NCBI GenBank assembly: GCA_015179025.1
Contig: WHUX01000007.1
Coordinates: 1-64,000, forward strand
Reading direction: 5' to 3'
Length of the DNA stretch: 64,000 nt
From: Terfezia claveryi
Taxonomy: Eukaryota; Ascomycota; Pezizomycetes; Pezizales; Pezizaceae
Both the position numbers and the translations under genes were made by a program. Below are positions 32,355-43,159 of this stretch, piece after piece. The notes below the pieces were generated by a model that saw nothing but the letters and a program-made list of their open reading frames with translations, ran no database searches and was not told where the DNA came from. Every line of letters starts with the position of its first letter. The stretch's first letter is position 1.

Positions 32355-32625
32355 AACCGGGTGAGGCTTCCTCGGGTATCTTTAGTGGAACAGTGTGACC
32401 AAGTCCTGTGTGTTTTCCAAGTCTTCTGCAGGTTGCCAAGTAGCCTCCTCATCTTCTAACTATTTGACCTTGTACTGGACTCGGCCATAGCACTTCCTGG
32501 AGTCCAGTACCTTCTCAACCTCCTATTCCTCTTTACCGGTGATCACTATAGGAGGAGGTGGAGGGTGCTTTTGCCTGGGAAGAGGATTGTCAGTGGCTGG
32601 TTCGATCTCCGAGACATGGACAACT
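32355..32625 (-). pseudogene. Ty3/gypsy chromovirus integrase tail with chromodomain, stop-ridden
   Basis: On the minus strand: VHVSEIEP linker, Pro-rich spacer, then a chromodomain (EVEKVLDSRK, RVQYKVK, EDEEATWQPAEDLE, then FH and RYPRKP). Three in-frame stops sit at expected Tyr/Trp/Gln positions: before EVEK, after YKVK where Trp is usual, and after LFH. Two are explained by G-to-A or C-to-T changes. Chromodomains tether chromovirus integrase to histone marks. The rest of pol is not in the window, so this is a fragment lying just downstream of the caspase-like gene. Confidence 0.85.
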
Positions 32626-32829
32626 TGCAAGGATTATAATATCATGGAGAGGTCGGATTGAGACTACTGTTGACATGGGAGAATGATGAGCACTACCTAC
32701 TTCAATTTGTCGTATTTACTACTGTTGTCTGCATAGAAAAAATACTCAGCATTGTTTGAAATCCATTCATGGGCTAATTGCCACAATTCAACATACTCAA
32801 TATTCTAGCTATAATAACTTTACATATAT

Positions 32830-32980
32830 ATGAAATGCCTGATTAGAATGAATATTCAGAAAGGAAAGAGAAAAAGAAAAAAGAGCAAAACTACCTCGTA
32901 TACTGATCGTAAGCTAAATTAAAATAAGGAAAGAGAAAAAAAGGAAAAAGAGAAAAGAGGAAAAAATAGCAAAACTAGAC
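32830..32980. repeat. purine-rich imperfect duplication
   Basis: Two A/G-rich blocks beginning GGAAAGAGAAAAA (about 32867 and 32928), each ending in GCAAAACTA, lie between the gypsy remnant and the caspase-like gene. Confidence 0.6.
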
Positions 32981-32990
32981 TACACTTAAC

Positions 32991-34537
32991 CTAGCTAGGC
33001 ACCTTCTTAACCCAGCCCCATAGCTTACTACCTTTATTTTGGGGTCCCCCGCCACTTCGAATATCCGCCCAGCGTCTCTCCATCATGGCATCAAACTGCT
33101 GAGGAGTAACCCCCGCTCTCTGCATGCAAGTTATGACAAGATTACGGACATCATTCCATGGGGTGATTACTGCTATTTGCTGCATAGTGAAGGTGTGTAA
33201 GTGTTGTGACTCAGCAATAAACATGTAACTGGCTTCATCCAGAGCAGTTGGGTGTGTTGGCCAGTGGTTTTCGAGCATATTACTCTGAATGAAGCCAAGG
33301 GCAGCATGGTATAATTGGATGCGTGATTTGAGGACCTTCTTCAACTTTCTTCTATCTTGGTAGTTGATAGTGCCTCTCATAGTCTGTGAGATCCATTGTG
33401 ATACGTAGACGCTTGATCCTGCGGTTCCATCCCCCAATGGTAATTCAAGATATATGCGAATCCTGTCACCCACTTGTATGAGATATAATGTTAGTTAAAC
33501 CAATTACAATAGGTGGATATCGAGTACTTACAGCTTCCTGTTAAGGATACAGCATCATATCTGATGGATGGGGATGCTGGAGCAAGTGTATTGATCCTCA
33601 GTGGAAGATCGTCCGTGGTCTTTACACCAAATATCATGGTAGCAGGTGTGTTAGGTTGGGGGGTGGGGGACATGGTTGGTTCGCTATTAGGTGTACGCAG
33701 AACTGAGAGGTCCCTACCAATATTGCTGGTGAAATCTGTTATATTTGAGGTTCTTGTTCTGACAACGGTGCTGGCTGATTGAGAGATATTTGATTGGGGG
33801 AAGTAGTTTCTAGTGGATTGACCCTCGATTATTTGTGGCCTTGGAAGGAATAAATCATAGTCCTTGTATAATTCTCCTGTGACAACATTCATGAAATAAC
33901 TACCCCTGTAATGTTCTGATGCCGACTCTGGGTGGCTATAGATTACTTCCTGATTATACCCCGTAGATATAATGGTGATACCTCCACTCTCAGGTTCTAG
34001 GCACAGACCCATTCCCCGGGCTGCAATATGCCACTCACCGGAGTGGCATGAATTAAGCAGAAGGGTTACGCCGCCAACACAATCCCGCAATAAGTCTAGT
34101 AGTTCTATTGGTTGAAGTAGTTTTGGGTGAGACGGCGAATATAGCCGGCGGTGTTCACCAAGGCCGATGGCTCCGCCATCTATCCCATGTCCAACAATAG
34201 CCACTATCAGCCGATCCCGTACCTTCGTTTCTTTTACTGCATTCCGGACCACTGCCAAAAATCTCTGCTTCAGTTCCTTCTTCTTACACTTCGTAATCCA
34301 TGAAGCCTCTGGGTCTGGAAGAACTAGACGCTCTGCAGCAGGGTGCCCATGTAATCGAAGTGACTGAACCCTATGGGCTTTCTCTAGGTTGACACAGGTA
34401 AGATAGGTGTCATGTTCTGAGTGCGGAAGGACTGCTCTAAGCAACACCAAGTCGGAAAATAGCCATGCATCTCGTTCGAAGTTGAACGACCCGCACACTG
34501 CAACCGTCCGGTATAATGCGATATCGTTGGACGCCAT
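32991..34537 (-). CDS. caspase-like (clan CD, C14-type) cysteine peptidase with unknown C-terminal domain, 495 aa
   Basis: Exons 33532-34537 and 32991-33472; the 59-bp intron has GTAAGT, a CTAAC branch site and CAAG, and phase closes. The start is the ATG at 34535-34537. The N-terminal ~215 residues form a caspase-like core: a beta strand RLIVAIVGHG carries the catalytic His (near residue 120) and LLLNSCHSGEW carries the catalytic Cys (near 164). Then a Ser/Thr/Pro linker (residues ~240-320) and a helical C-terminal region of about 170 residues (QTMRGTINYQDRRKLKK, then a helical block with many Gln and Met) that I do not recognise. Fungal caspase-like proteins often act in programmed cell death or are fused to immune-receptor-like modules. 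No such module is visible within this gene. Both catalytic residues are present, so activity is plausible. Confidence 0.85.
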
Positions 34538-34786
34538 GGCTGTTAACGACAAAGAGTTAGAATATCTGACAGATCAGGTGCTACTGGGAGCTACTCACTA
34601 CTTAGCTCTCGTTCAGTGAACCATCAGTGAGAACCCACAAGTCTTCGTTCAGGATTTGTGCTCGTCACAGGTATTGAGAATCGGATTTCCAGGGCGAAGT
34701 AGCCAGCACAGTCTAGGTAGCGATGTACAAGTCAATATGAACTTCGGTACTCGTGCTGGGAATTTAGGTTTTGTTAGAAGGATGTA

Positions 34787-34849
34787 TAGTCTGGTTCCTT
34801 CGAGTGTTGGGCTGCTACTCTCTACGAGAGGCTTGTGCCAACCAGACTA
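34787..34849. mobile_element. 63-bp MITE-like element with TAGTCTGGTT ends
   Basis: Starts TAGTCTGGTT and ends AACCAGACTA, a perfect 10-bp inverted repeat; the right end extends the match to GTGCCAACCAGACTA. If TA is the target duplication, the repeat proper is GTCTGGTT. Too short to code for anything. Confidence 0.65.
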
Positions 34850-34859
34850 GGGCTGCTAC

Positions 34860-34975
34860 TAGTCTGGCTGCTGCTATCGCTTCAAAAATTAGCATGTCTC
34901 ATGATCAATTTGTGGCAACTCTGAGTCTGGGATGCTAACTCAAATTATGTACACTGTAACTGGCGAACCAGACTA
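34860..34975. mobile_element. 116-bp MITE-like element with TAGTCTGG ends
   Basis: Starts TAGTCTGGCT and ends AACCAGACTA, 11 bases after the previous element. Internal sequence is unrelated to it. Confidence 0.55.
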
Positions 34976-35177
34976 AGCGACCAAGAAGGTCACAGTGATA
35001 GGGAGCAGTGAGGTCACGCCGTGAGAGAGCGGTGTAGGATTATGTGAATGAGATAAGAAGCATGTATTCTCTAACTCTAATGGCCGAAGGAACCTTATAA
35101 GCTTCTCCGAGGTCCTTGCCAAGCTTCCTGCCAAGCCCGCCGATATGCCTATCTAGGTAATTCAACAAGGCATGTTT

Positions 35178-35650
35178 TTTTTGTTTTTTTTTAAATACTT
35201 AGTACTCCTATGCAGCCCCGTTAGGGGGGCTATGAGGAGCCACACGGAAACCCGGTGGATTCAAGGGAGAGGCAAGTTAATCTGCCAATCCCACGCAAGC
35301 TAAATACACGAACTTGGAGGAGGCCCCATGCTGTCATTAACGGACTGACCGATGACCCGAAGGCCTGACTGGGTCTCGACCACAACTTGATGAACTTGAA
35401 GGACTGGAAAGTGAGATGAACTTATACAAAAGGGATTCGTAAATATTCGAACTGATACCAAATGGATTCGTAACTAAGAGATGACCGTATGAAATGAAGG
35501 GACTTGCTTGTGGACTAAAATGACTTGGAAACTAAGAACCCGTTAAACAAATTCTTTATATAATAACCCGAAAAAGGCCTCTGTAGCCTCGTAACTATCC
35601 TCCCCTTCCTTTCTCCAATCCGTCTTGTCGAGCTCTCACAAACGGGGGGG
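35178..35650 (-). mobile_element. LINE 3' end and ORF2 tail, minus strand, left part
   Basis: The poly(A) tail appears as T-runs at 35174-35192. The 3'-UTR carries the AGCCCC/GGGGCT hairpin (35214-35219, 35226-35231). Sequence at 35550-35640 matches the last codons of ORF2 in the copy at 53065-53150. The ORF is interrupted at about 35650 by a GC-rich insertion and resumes at about 36885. Confidence 0.75.
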
Positions 35651-36884
35651 ATCTTCCATCAGGACATGCCCTGATGGTGTGTTAAGTCCTTCCGGCATTG
35701 CTGTCGGAGGTCAACATTGATTTTTCGACCTAGGGCACAACTTGCCCTTACCCCTTTCGGGGTCCCCTCGGAGGTATTAGCGGCGACGGGGTGGACGGGC
35801 ACTGTTATTCTCCGCCGGGCTGTCCCCGGCCTTGCCGCTGGGGAGAGAAAAACTGCCCTACTCCACCAGCCGACCGGACGGCCTTTCCTGTATCGCCTCC
35901 CTCATCAATTCTCAGTTTTCAATATGGGACATACTCACGGCGTTACCCGCTTTCCATATCTTGTAGTGGACCAGACCCACTTACTGAGTTGAATCAGTAG
36001 AGAACTATGCGGTCGCAACTCCGCTATAGCATTTGCCTTTGCTCCTTAAGCCTCAGCAGGTGAACTGCGTACGCATTGCTGCGTTCATTGAGACCGACAC
36101 CCGCATCCGTCCTGTCGGACCGTTACGCTGCAGTTAACCCGGAACCCCGAGCTCTTGTATGCAATGTCAGGGAACACGCGTAATGGAATTCATTACTCTA
36201 ATGGTGCTCTGAACCGTACGTAACGCCTCGCCTCAAGCTGCATTTCTCAGCTCTTCGCGATGCAGAAGGTGGTACATACAAATTCCCACCATCCGCCGGC
36301 GGTGTCTCGCCACCGGTCTCTATAGGTATATTACTGTGAACACTACTGCTCAATGTGAACGATTCGCAGTGGACACTATACCAAAGATCCCCCAGTGACT
36401 AACCAATACATCACACGTACTGGAGGAAACCCCCTACGGGTAGTGCCAGCCGTGACTGTTTGTACGAGATGTGACCTGTCCGAGCCCAACCGGAATTCAA
36501 CCGGACTTAACCTGGCGCACGCACCTGGTGGTGAGTCAACTGCTAGGTAATGGAGATGACTGGGGGTACTTCACTACGACGAGTTGCTGTCTCTGCCCTT
36601 GCTCGGCTATCCGCCCCCAGGTGCATTTCGACCCCGAAGGGCCCCCACCAGGACTCGAAGGGAGGATAAGCGAGTGTAACAGTTGAGACTATCTATGCAT
36701 GAAGTAGGCCCTGAGTGGCATTTCTCCCCTTCGCAGGAACCTCTTGGGACCCGGTCGGTTGGTTTTCAGGAACACCAGTAGCCAACTGCATACTCGGTGT
36801 GTATTGCACACATCGCACTCGCGCTTTTCATCTCTGCATAGGACGAGATTTCCCCGTCTTAGCATGCGAGGGGCTTGTACGTTC
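35651..36884. mobile_element. ~1.2-kb GC-rich non-coding insertion inside a LINE ORF2 copy
   Basis: Splits the LINE ORF2 tail. The flanks are the codons just after and just before the SSWE-type residues seen intact at 53150. No long frame on either strand, GC content above the surroundings, and many short inverted repeats (for example TCGGGG/CCCCGA-type pairs and GCCGGCGGTGTCTCGCCACCGG near 36295). No poly(A), no clear terminal repeats; a short CTTGT occurs at both edges. It resembles a structured-RNA or non-autonomous element more than a gene. Confidence 0.5.
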
Positions 36885-37139
36885 CCAGCTACTCCTTGCC
36901 CCCAACAGGGCCCTCCGGTGTCGGTTGAAGCGTGGGCAGGTGAAGACGATGTGCTCTCCTGTTTCGGTGGGGTGTCCGCATGCGCACTCTGCTGAAGCTG
37001 CTTTGCCGATGTGGTGTAGCCAGCTCTTCTGTGGGCCTCTGTTCGTGCGTGTCCATGTAAAGGCTGAGAGGGCATGTCGATTCCACTCCGTTCTTCTGGT
37101 CCCGTCAACAAGGCATGTGGTACTAGGTACCACAATCAT
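36885..37139 (-). pseudogene. LINE ORF2 C-terminal fragment, minus strand, right part
   Basis: Encodes GTRRTEWNRHALSAFTW, NRGPQKSWLHHIGKA and CACGHPTETGEH, the same blocks as the copies at 53055 and 37571. The frame is open within the fragment but the upstream RNase H is missing. Confidence 0.8.
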
Positions 37140-37379
37140 CTGTGTTTGTCACGAGACTAGTGTCTCTATTCTATCGTGCCCTAGCGTTGCCCGTAGAGGA
37201 ACCTTGTGTTGAAAAGTACGTGAGCAATATGATGTTGTGGCTGTTACTTGGATACGATATCCACGATGCCCCAGATTGCCTGGTCCACCTGCCCGGATGC
37301 CGATTATCAGAGATCGATGTTCTGTACTACTACATGAACTAGCAGAAGGTAAAAGCATTCTATACAAGTGGGCTGAGGT

Positions 37380-37990
37380 AAAGCATCATATGTCTGAGGT
37401 GGAGAATGGTGAGGACGAAGCAGCACAAAGGGCATCAACCGACCATCCGCTGCCGAATTGGCATACAAGGAAGTTGATGGAGTTTGGGCTGCACGAGCAA
37501 AGCTCAAATGTGGTCACAGTAAGCCGGGGCTATACGCGCAGCCTCCAAGGCCATCAGGAAGGAAGCAAGGGTGAAAGAAGGCTTCGGGAGGCGGGGGGTA
37601 TCAGAATGGAACAGGCAAGCATTCGTCGCATACACCTGGATGCGGACCGACCGAGGTCCCCAAAAGAGCTGGTTATATCACATCGGCAGAGCGGAGTCCC
37701 CCAAGTGTCCTTGCGGATACCCACTGGAAGACGGCCGACACATCACCTTCGAATGCCCCCGTTTAGCTGTGGAGAGGGCCCACTTCTTAGGCAACAAGAG
37801 TATCTGGGAGGAATTGGACAAACCGGAGTGGAGAAAAGAGGGGGAGGAGACATTTGAGGCCACGGAGGCCTTCTTTGATCAGGTCTACAGCCTGCTCAGG
37901 TAAAAGGGGAGGTTAGCATGAGGAGTGTTCTGTGTGCGCGGGAGGGGGGTGGGGTCCTGACCCCGAAGAGGAGTTACAATTTTACGGGTT
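37380..37990 (+). pseudogene. LINE ORF2 C-terminal fragment, plus strand, with 3' UTR
   Basis: The open part (37571-37903) encodes EWNRQAFVAYTWMRTDRGPQ, a CPCGYPLEDGRH zinc-like cluster and a final acidic helix. Upstream (37390-37570) the homologous RNase H-to-tail linker continues in other frames, showing indel decay. It lies head to head with the minus-strand fragment at 36885-37139. Confidence 0.75.
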
Positions 37991-38128
37991 TTCAGAAGAA
38001 AATGCACACAAGATGTTACCTGATGCGGAGTTTGTTGAGGATGAGGATGATGCAATTATGCTCGCATTAACCCATGTGGAATCCAAGAGCATCGGAGGCT
38101 TGGTTGGTTAGGTGCAGGACGAGCCCAC

Positions 38129-39800
38129 TTGGTCGGACTCGACAGCAAGAGGGTTTCCGACGTTGGCGATTACAGGATTATACAGCGCTCGGGATGGTAT
38201 ACCAAGCTCGAGGGTCGGGTGCCGAGACTATCTCGAGGACGGGAAGAGAGTGAGCTAATTTTTTTTACGAGGGAAGAACGGAATTACAGATTCCCCCCAA
38301 GGGTGAAGTGGGTGATTCTCCCAAGAGAATACACCGACGTGGCGATCAACCACAGACAATCACGTGGCAAGAAGGCCATAGGACGGGGATTCCAAAGCCA
38401 ACAGTAAAAGCGGCGCATAGCAACGGATTTCAGCTGCGAATCATACAACAGGTTGCTATAATGCCATCGTCGGGTAAGAGCAAAAGGAAAGGCGGACGCC
38501 AGATCCAAGTACCAAGTCTCCAAAATGCTCCACCGACATGCAAGACACTGGAGCCAACACAATTACCGACACCAGCCAGCACACCGGCAGTGTCAAAAAT
38601 AGGAAGGACTCCAACGATCTTTGAAGGAGTGAGCTCCTTCAATGTGGTGAGAAGAGAATTGGAAGTGATAGCTGAGGGCCCAGAGGTAAGAAAGGGGGGT
38701 TATATCCCGAAGGTGACGAGCTGTTTGTGAGGGATCTGGAGGGGAGTGAGGGAAGTGAGGAGGATGAATACACATGTGGTCCATGGGTAGCGAAAGGAAA
38801 TGCACTTGGATATTTGGACTCAGATGATGAGAGGGAATTGGAGGAGACAGGAATATTGGCAGCAAGAGAGAAAAGATATTCGATACCGGACTAGTAGTGG
38901 AAAGAGCTTGGAGATCTTTTTATCTACCATATCAGGGCCTTTCTGAAAGTTGATCTAGAGGCAGAAGGCCATTTGTTAGATGAGCTCTTAGGAGAGTTTG
39001 ATGAGGATGACCATGTAGCAGGCAAGGCGAGAGTTTTACAGGAACTGGACAAAATCTGGAATAAAATGGAAGCCATCCAGGGCCTGGAGGATGAGATTGA
39101 GGAGTTGAAAGAGAGGCTGGAGAGAGAAAGAAAGAGGAACAATGTTTTGGCAGACACTAACAGGGGGTTGATGGAAGAGAGAAGGAACACGGAAGCAGAG
39201 GACAAATTCGAAAAGTTATCGAATTTTCTTGCAGATACTATCCGTTGTTCAAGAGGAAGGCCAGTAGCAACACTAATTGGCGCAGTTGAGGACCACTTGG
39301 AGAAACTGGAAGTTAGGTCGAAGGACGACCCCAAATTCCGGAATCTCAAGTCCGAGACTCAGAGGAAGACAGAGAAGTTGAAGAAGGTCAAAGAGGAGAA
39401 GGAGGTGTGGGTTCAGGAGAAGAAGGAGCTGGAGACGAGGTTGGCATCAGTACAGAGGGAGCTTGAACAAGAGCAGACCCTGACTCAGGTACCGAAGCCA
39501 GTTAAGAAGACCGAGATAGTAGAGGTTGGTATACAAGCATCCTCAGATATGGTTGATGCAACAACCGAAACACAAGCGGAAATACCGGTAGAGAAGAAGA
39601 AGAAGCAGAGACAGAGGCAGAGTAAGGGGAAAGGAAAGGAGAAGGAAGGGACTAAGCACAGTATCCGGATACAGGAGGATGTGGAGATGGTTGATGAAGA
39701 AAGGTTTGCCCAGTATGAGGACCTTTCGGATTATGAGAAGGAGGAGCATCAGCAAAAATTTTGGTACGTTATAACGCGCCGGCAGGCATTGCAACGCTAA
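38129..39800 (+). pseudogene. unknown basic then coiled-coil reading frames, possibly retroelement ORF1-like
   Basis: Two overlapping frames (38129-38407, 38308-38730) give a basic region. Then 38973-39800 is a continuous 275-codon frame, highly charged, with a long coiled coil (GLEDEIEELKERLERER) and a basic KKKKQRQRQSKGKGK patch near the end, finishing FWYVITRRQALQR. A basic plus coiled-coil layout is common in LINE ORF1 and gag-like proteins, and LINE debris lies just upstream. No zinc knuckle or RRM is visible, so the assignment is weak. Frame changes between the parts indicate decay. Confidence 0.35.
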
Positions 39801-41425
39801 TTTGTCTTTTCGACGTTGCCAGCATTACCAACGCTCAGCTGTGCAGATCCTCCTTATGTGCGTCACCAACTACATTGCGTTCGCATTCTCATATTTCCTT
39901 ATAAGCTGGCTCGACGTCGTTCCCAACAGCATATTTCCTCGCAATCTCTTCCTAACGAGTTCTCTCTACATATGATCGCACTCTGAGAGCTACCCACGAT
40001 CGGACTTCCAGAGTCCGATACATGTCTGTTGTCCACATATTAAGTATTCATCGATATTCTTAACTCTTTAGCTGCGCAGTACTAACACTACTATCTACCA
40101 GAACCACTACAATCCTGGCGGACCACTACAATCACCTTACAATACCGGTGAGCAACTACAATCCTGGTGGAATCACTTCATAATCCAAATTATCACCGAC
40201 AGAATCCCCATCAGAATCGCATGTTCGTGTTTACCGCATACACCTATTTCCTCCACCGCACTAGGTGGGGCTAATACCTGGAGGAGCTCAAATCCGGCCA
40301 GCGGAGGCTGGTCCTCAGACAGCGGGAACTGGTTGTGAGACAGCAGGAATTGGTTCTGAGACCGCCAGAACTGGATTGGACATTAGGGGGCTCGCGACAA
40401 TAGGGGGCGCGGGTACCCTACTTCAAAAGTGTGGCCGCCTGGGATCGCTCAATTCTAGGCTGATTTGCACGGTCGATTCTATGCTGATTTGCTCGCTCGA
40501 TTCTAGGCTCATTTGCATCGGAATATAGGGGTGGGTTGGATGGTCATTTCAGGGCTTATTTGGACGGTCACCTCAAGGCTTATTCAGACGCGCACGATCT
40601 GCTCGGTCTATTGGGGTTCCGCGATACTTGTGTATTTAGCTAGATTTAGATTATAGTGAGAATTAAATAACAAGTTTGGAAATGCATAAAATTGGGTACC
40701 GTACTAAAACAAGTGCGCTGTTCATTGTGACTGTAGGAAGGGAAAAACAAGTATGGTAGCCATTGCGACCGTGGAGAGGCGCAATTCGGCCTTGAGAAGA
40801 TCATAGGTAATGAGGCTGCAATGTTGAGTATTGTGATAGTGTGCGGAACGGATCAGTAAAGAGGGAGACGCTGGCAAGAGGGCACACGGCGTCCGCTTGA
40901 AAATTTACAGAGTGCGAGAGAGCCTGGAATTGTAAGTGTCGGCACACTACCTCTCCAATCGGGAATCAAATCTGAATAACAAAACGATGGCTAGGATGTG
41001 TGCTCCTAGCCATATAAGGGCTATAGTTGCCCTGTTCGCAGCTTTACACAAACATTATACCTTGTAAATGAACACCAAAACACTCACATGTTGTTAGATA
41101 GATATGAAGGTAAATAGGTAGTGTGAATAGATTTGTATGGAGTGGAGAAAAAAAAAAGAAGAAGGAGGAGGAGGAGAAGCAGAAGAAGATATATCTGGAT
41201 AGACGGCAGAATATCTGCCTTCCCAATTCGATATCTCCATGATCAACTGCGGGATTGAACTGTCGGAATAGGTAGTCTAGCATCACTCAGTCTTTTATAT
41301 ACTTGATCGGGGTGAAAACCATCTTCGTGCATGCTTATGCGTGCGTGTTCGAATCCTGCACCCAGGAGCAGGGGTTTGTCCAAAAGAGGTTCCCCCTGTT
41401 GTCTTAGTCAGGCACTCTACGGAGT
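39801..41425. other. no gene seen; short tandem repeats
   Basis: Imperfect tandem units of ~24 bases (GACAGCGGGAACTGGTTGTG type) cover about 40313-40378, and two to three ~33-base units (GATTCTATGCTGATTTGCTC type) cover about 40450-40520. Repeats of ACTACAATCCTGG occur at 40107-40165. An A/G-rich tract is at 41148-41190. Confidence 0.45.
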
Positions 41426-41429
41426 TAGG

Positions 41430-42076
41430 TACCATTGGCTACCTAAGGATGCACGTGCACGGTAGGATGCACCCCTGCAAAACATCCCTGTTTTCACCTC
41501 CTCGAGCGACATCTCGTGATATCTTGAGAGCATAGTAGTTAGAGGCTATTCCGGCTAAATTGAGATCTATAGAAACACCTACGCTCTACAACATTAGTTA
41601 CCCTCACATCCGGCCAAAGTCAACTCAATACCCAATACCCACCCTTCCAGTACAGCATCCCCCCGATGACCTCCCCCACCTCTCCGCAGGCCACTATAGG
41701 CCAAATATCAGGCAATTGAGCCTATAATCACTAGGAGGCGTTTACCTACTATTGATATCTATATTAAATTAGTAGTGAAGGAGGAGGCTTCGAAATGGTA
41801 AAATGGGGGAGTCTCAATTAGGAACACTAATCTGCATAAAATATGCAATTCCGAGCACTTCCATTGATCCATCAGATTCGCCTTGTTTACTTTACCCTCA
41901 ACCCCCACCCTTCAATCGCTTTTATTACGGCACTCCAGAGCATCCTTAGCACCTACGCAGAGGTCCCCAATAGCTTAAAAAGCTTCTATACCCCCCTATT
42001 TTGGGCTTCAAAGGTTGCTTCATTCGCGGGATATGCTGGCCTCTTCCCAGGCATTGTAACCCCTTGCAGCAACCAT
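41430..42076 (+). repeat. left arm of a ~0.63-kb inverted repeat
   Basis: Begins TACCATTGGCTACCTAAGGA and is matched, inverted, by 42532-43159. This arm has an 18-base internal tandem insertion near 41454. Both arms carry the same 76-codon frame starting MQFRALPLIHQIRLVYF with few substitutions. Arm length, near-identity and a 455-bp spacer are compatible with a foldback element or a hairpin-RNA locus. Confidence 0.9.
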
Positions 42077-42531
42077 ATGCTCATGAACTTAGCATCCAAT
42101 TTAGCTACTCTAGATCACCTAACATCCAACCCGGAGTGCAACCCAGCTATTTTAGCTTACACAGTGTCCAAACAGTATCCATACCAGTATTCCAACCCAG
42201 TGTCCAACCCAGTGTCCAACCCAGTAGCTCTCCCATCTAACCCAATTTCCAAACTAGGGCCTAACCAAGTGCCCAGCATTTATTCCACCGCAGTATTGAC
42301 CTACCTCCTCTCCTAGCATCTGCTAAAGCTACTAGCATCCAGCCTGGCTGTGCTTCCATTATCCTTTATTATCCAACCCAGTATCTAACCTAGTATCTAA
42401 CCTGGTGACCAACCCAGAGAAGACTAACTTAGAGACTAACCTAGCGACCAACCCAAAGCCCAACCGCAACCAAGTAGCCCTCCTAGTATGATAGGTATCC
42501 GGCGCGGCTATTGGCCATGCTTGGTGAGATC
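42077..42531. repeat. spacer of the inverted repeat, with CCAACCCAGT-type tandem motifs
   Basis: Repeated variants of TCCAACCCAGTG and CTAACCTAG occur between 42120 and 42475. Not present in the arms. Confidence 0.7.
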
Positions 42532-43159
42532 ATGGTTGCTGCAAGGGGTTACAATGCCTGGGAAGAGGCCAGCATATCCCGCGAATGAAGCAACCTTTGA
42601 AGCCCAAAATGGGGGGGTATAGAAGCTTCTTAAGCTATTGGGGACCTCTGCGTAGGTGTTAAGGATGCTCTGGAGTGCCATAATAAAAGCGATTGAAGGG
42701 TGGGGGTTGAGGGTAAAATAAACAAGGCGAATCTGATGGATCAATGGAAGCGCTCGGAATTGCATATTTTATGCAGATTAGTCCCCCTCATTGGGACTCT
42801 CCCATTTTACCATTTCGAAGCCTCCTCCTTCACTACTAATTTAATATAGATATCAATAGTAGGTAAACGCCTTCTAGTGATTATAGGCTCAATTGCCTGA
42901 TATTTGGCCTATAGTGGCCGGTAGAGAGTTGGGGGAGGTCATCGGGGGGATGCTGTACTGGAAGGGTGGGTATTGGGTATTGAGTTGACTTTGGCCGGAT
43001 GTGAGGGTAACTATGTTGTAGAGCGTAGGTGTTTCTATAGATCTCAATTTAGCCGGAATAGCCTCTAACTACTATGCTCTCAAGATATCACGAGATGTCG
43101 CTCGAGGAGGTGAAAACAGGGATGTTTTGCAGGGGTGCATCCTTAGGTAGCCAATGGTA
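42532..43159 (-). repeat. right arm of the inverted repeat
   Basis: Inverted match to 41430-42076, ending AGCCAATGGTA at 43159. Differences from the left arm are scattered single bases plus the missing 18-base insertion. Confidence 0.9.

Noticed and set aside
31869..32398. Frames of 110-128 codons on both strands
   Set aside because: They overlap the probable LTR and repeats such as GAACAA; composition follows the DNA repeats.
41341..41380. GTTCGAATCCTGC, a good B box
   Set aside because: The flanking stem bases do not pair and no A box precedes it at tRNA spacing.
41843..42316. 157-codon frame starting MQFRALPLIH
   Set aside because: Its first half lies in the inverted-repeat arm and its second half in the tandem-repeat spacer. 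It is more simply explained as repeat sequence, although conservation of the frame in both arms is noted in the repeat entries.
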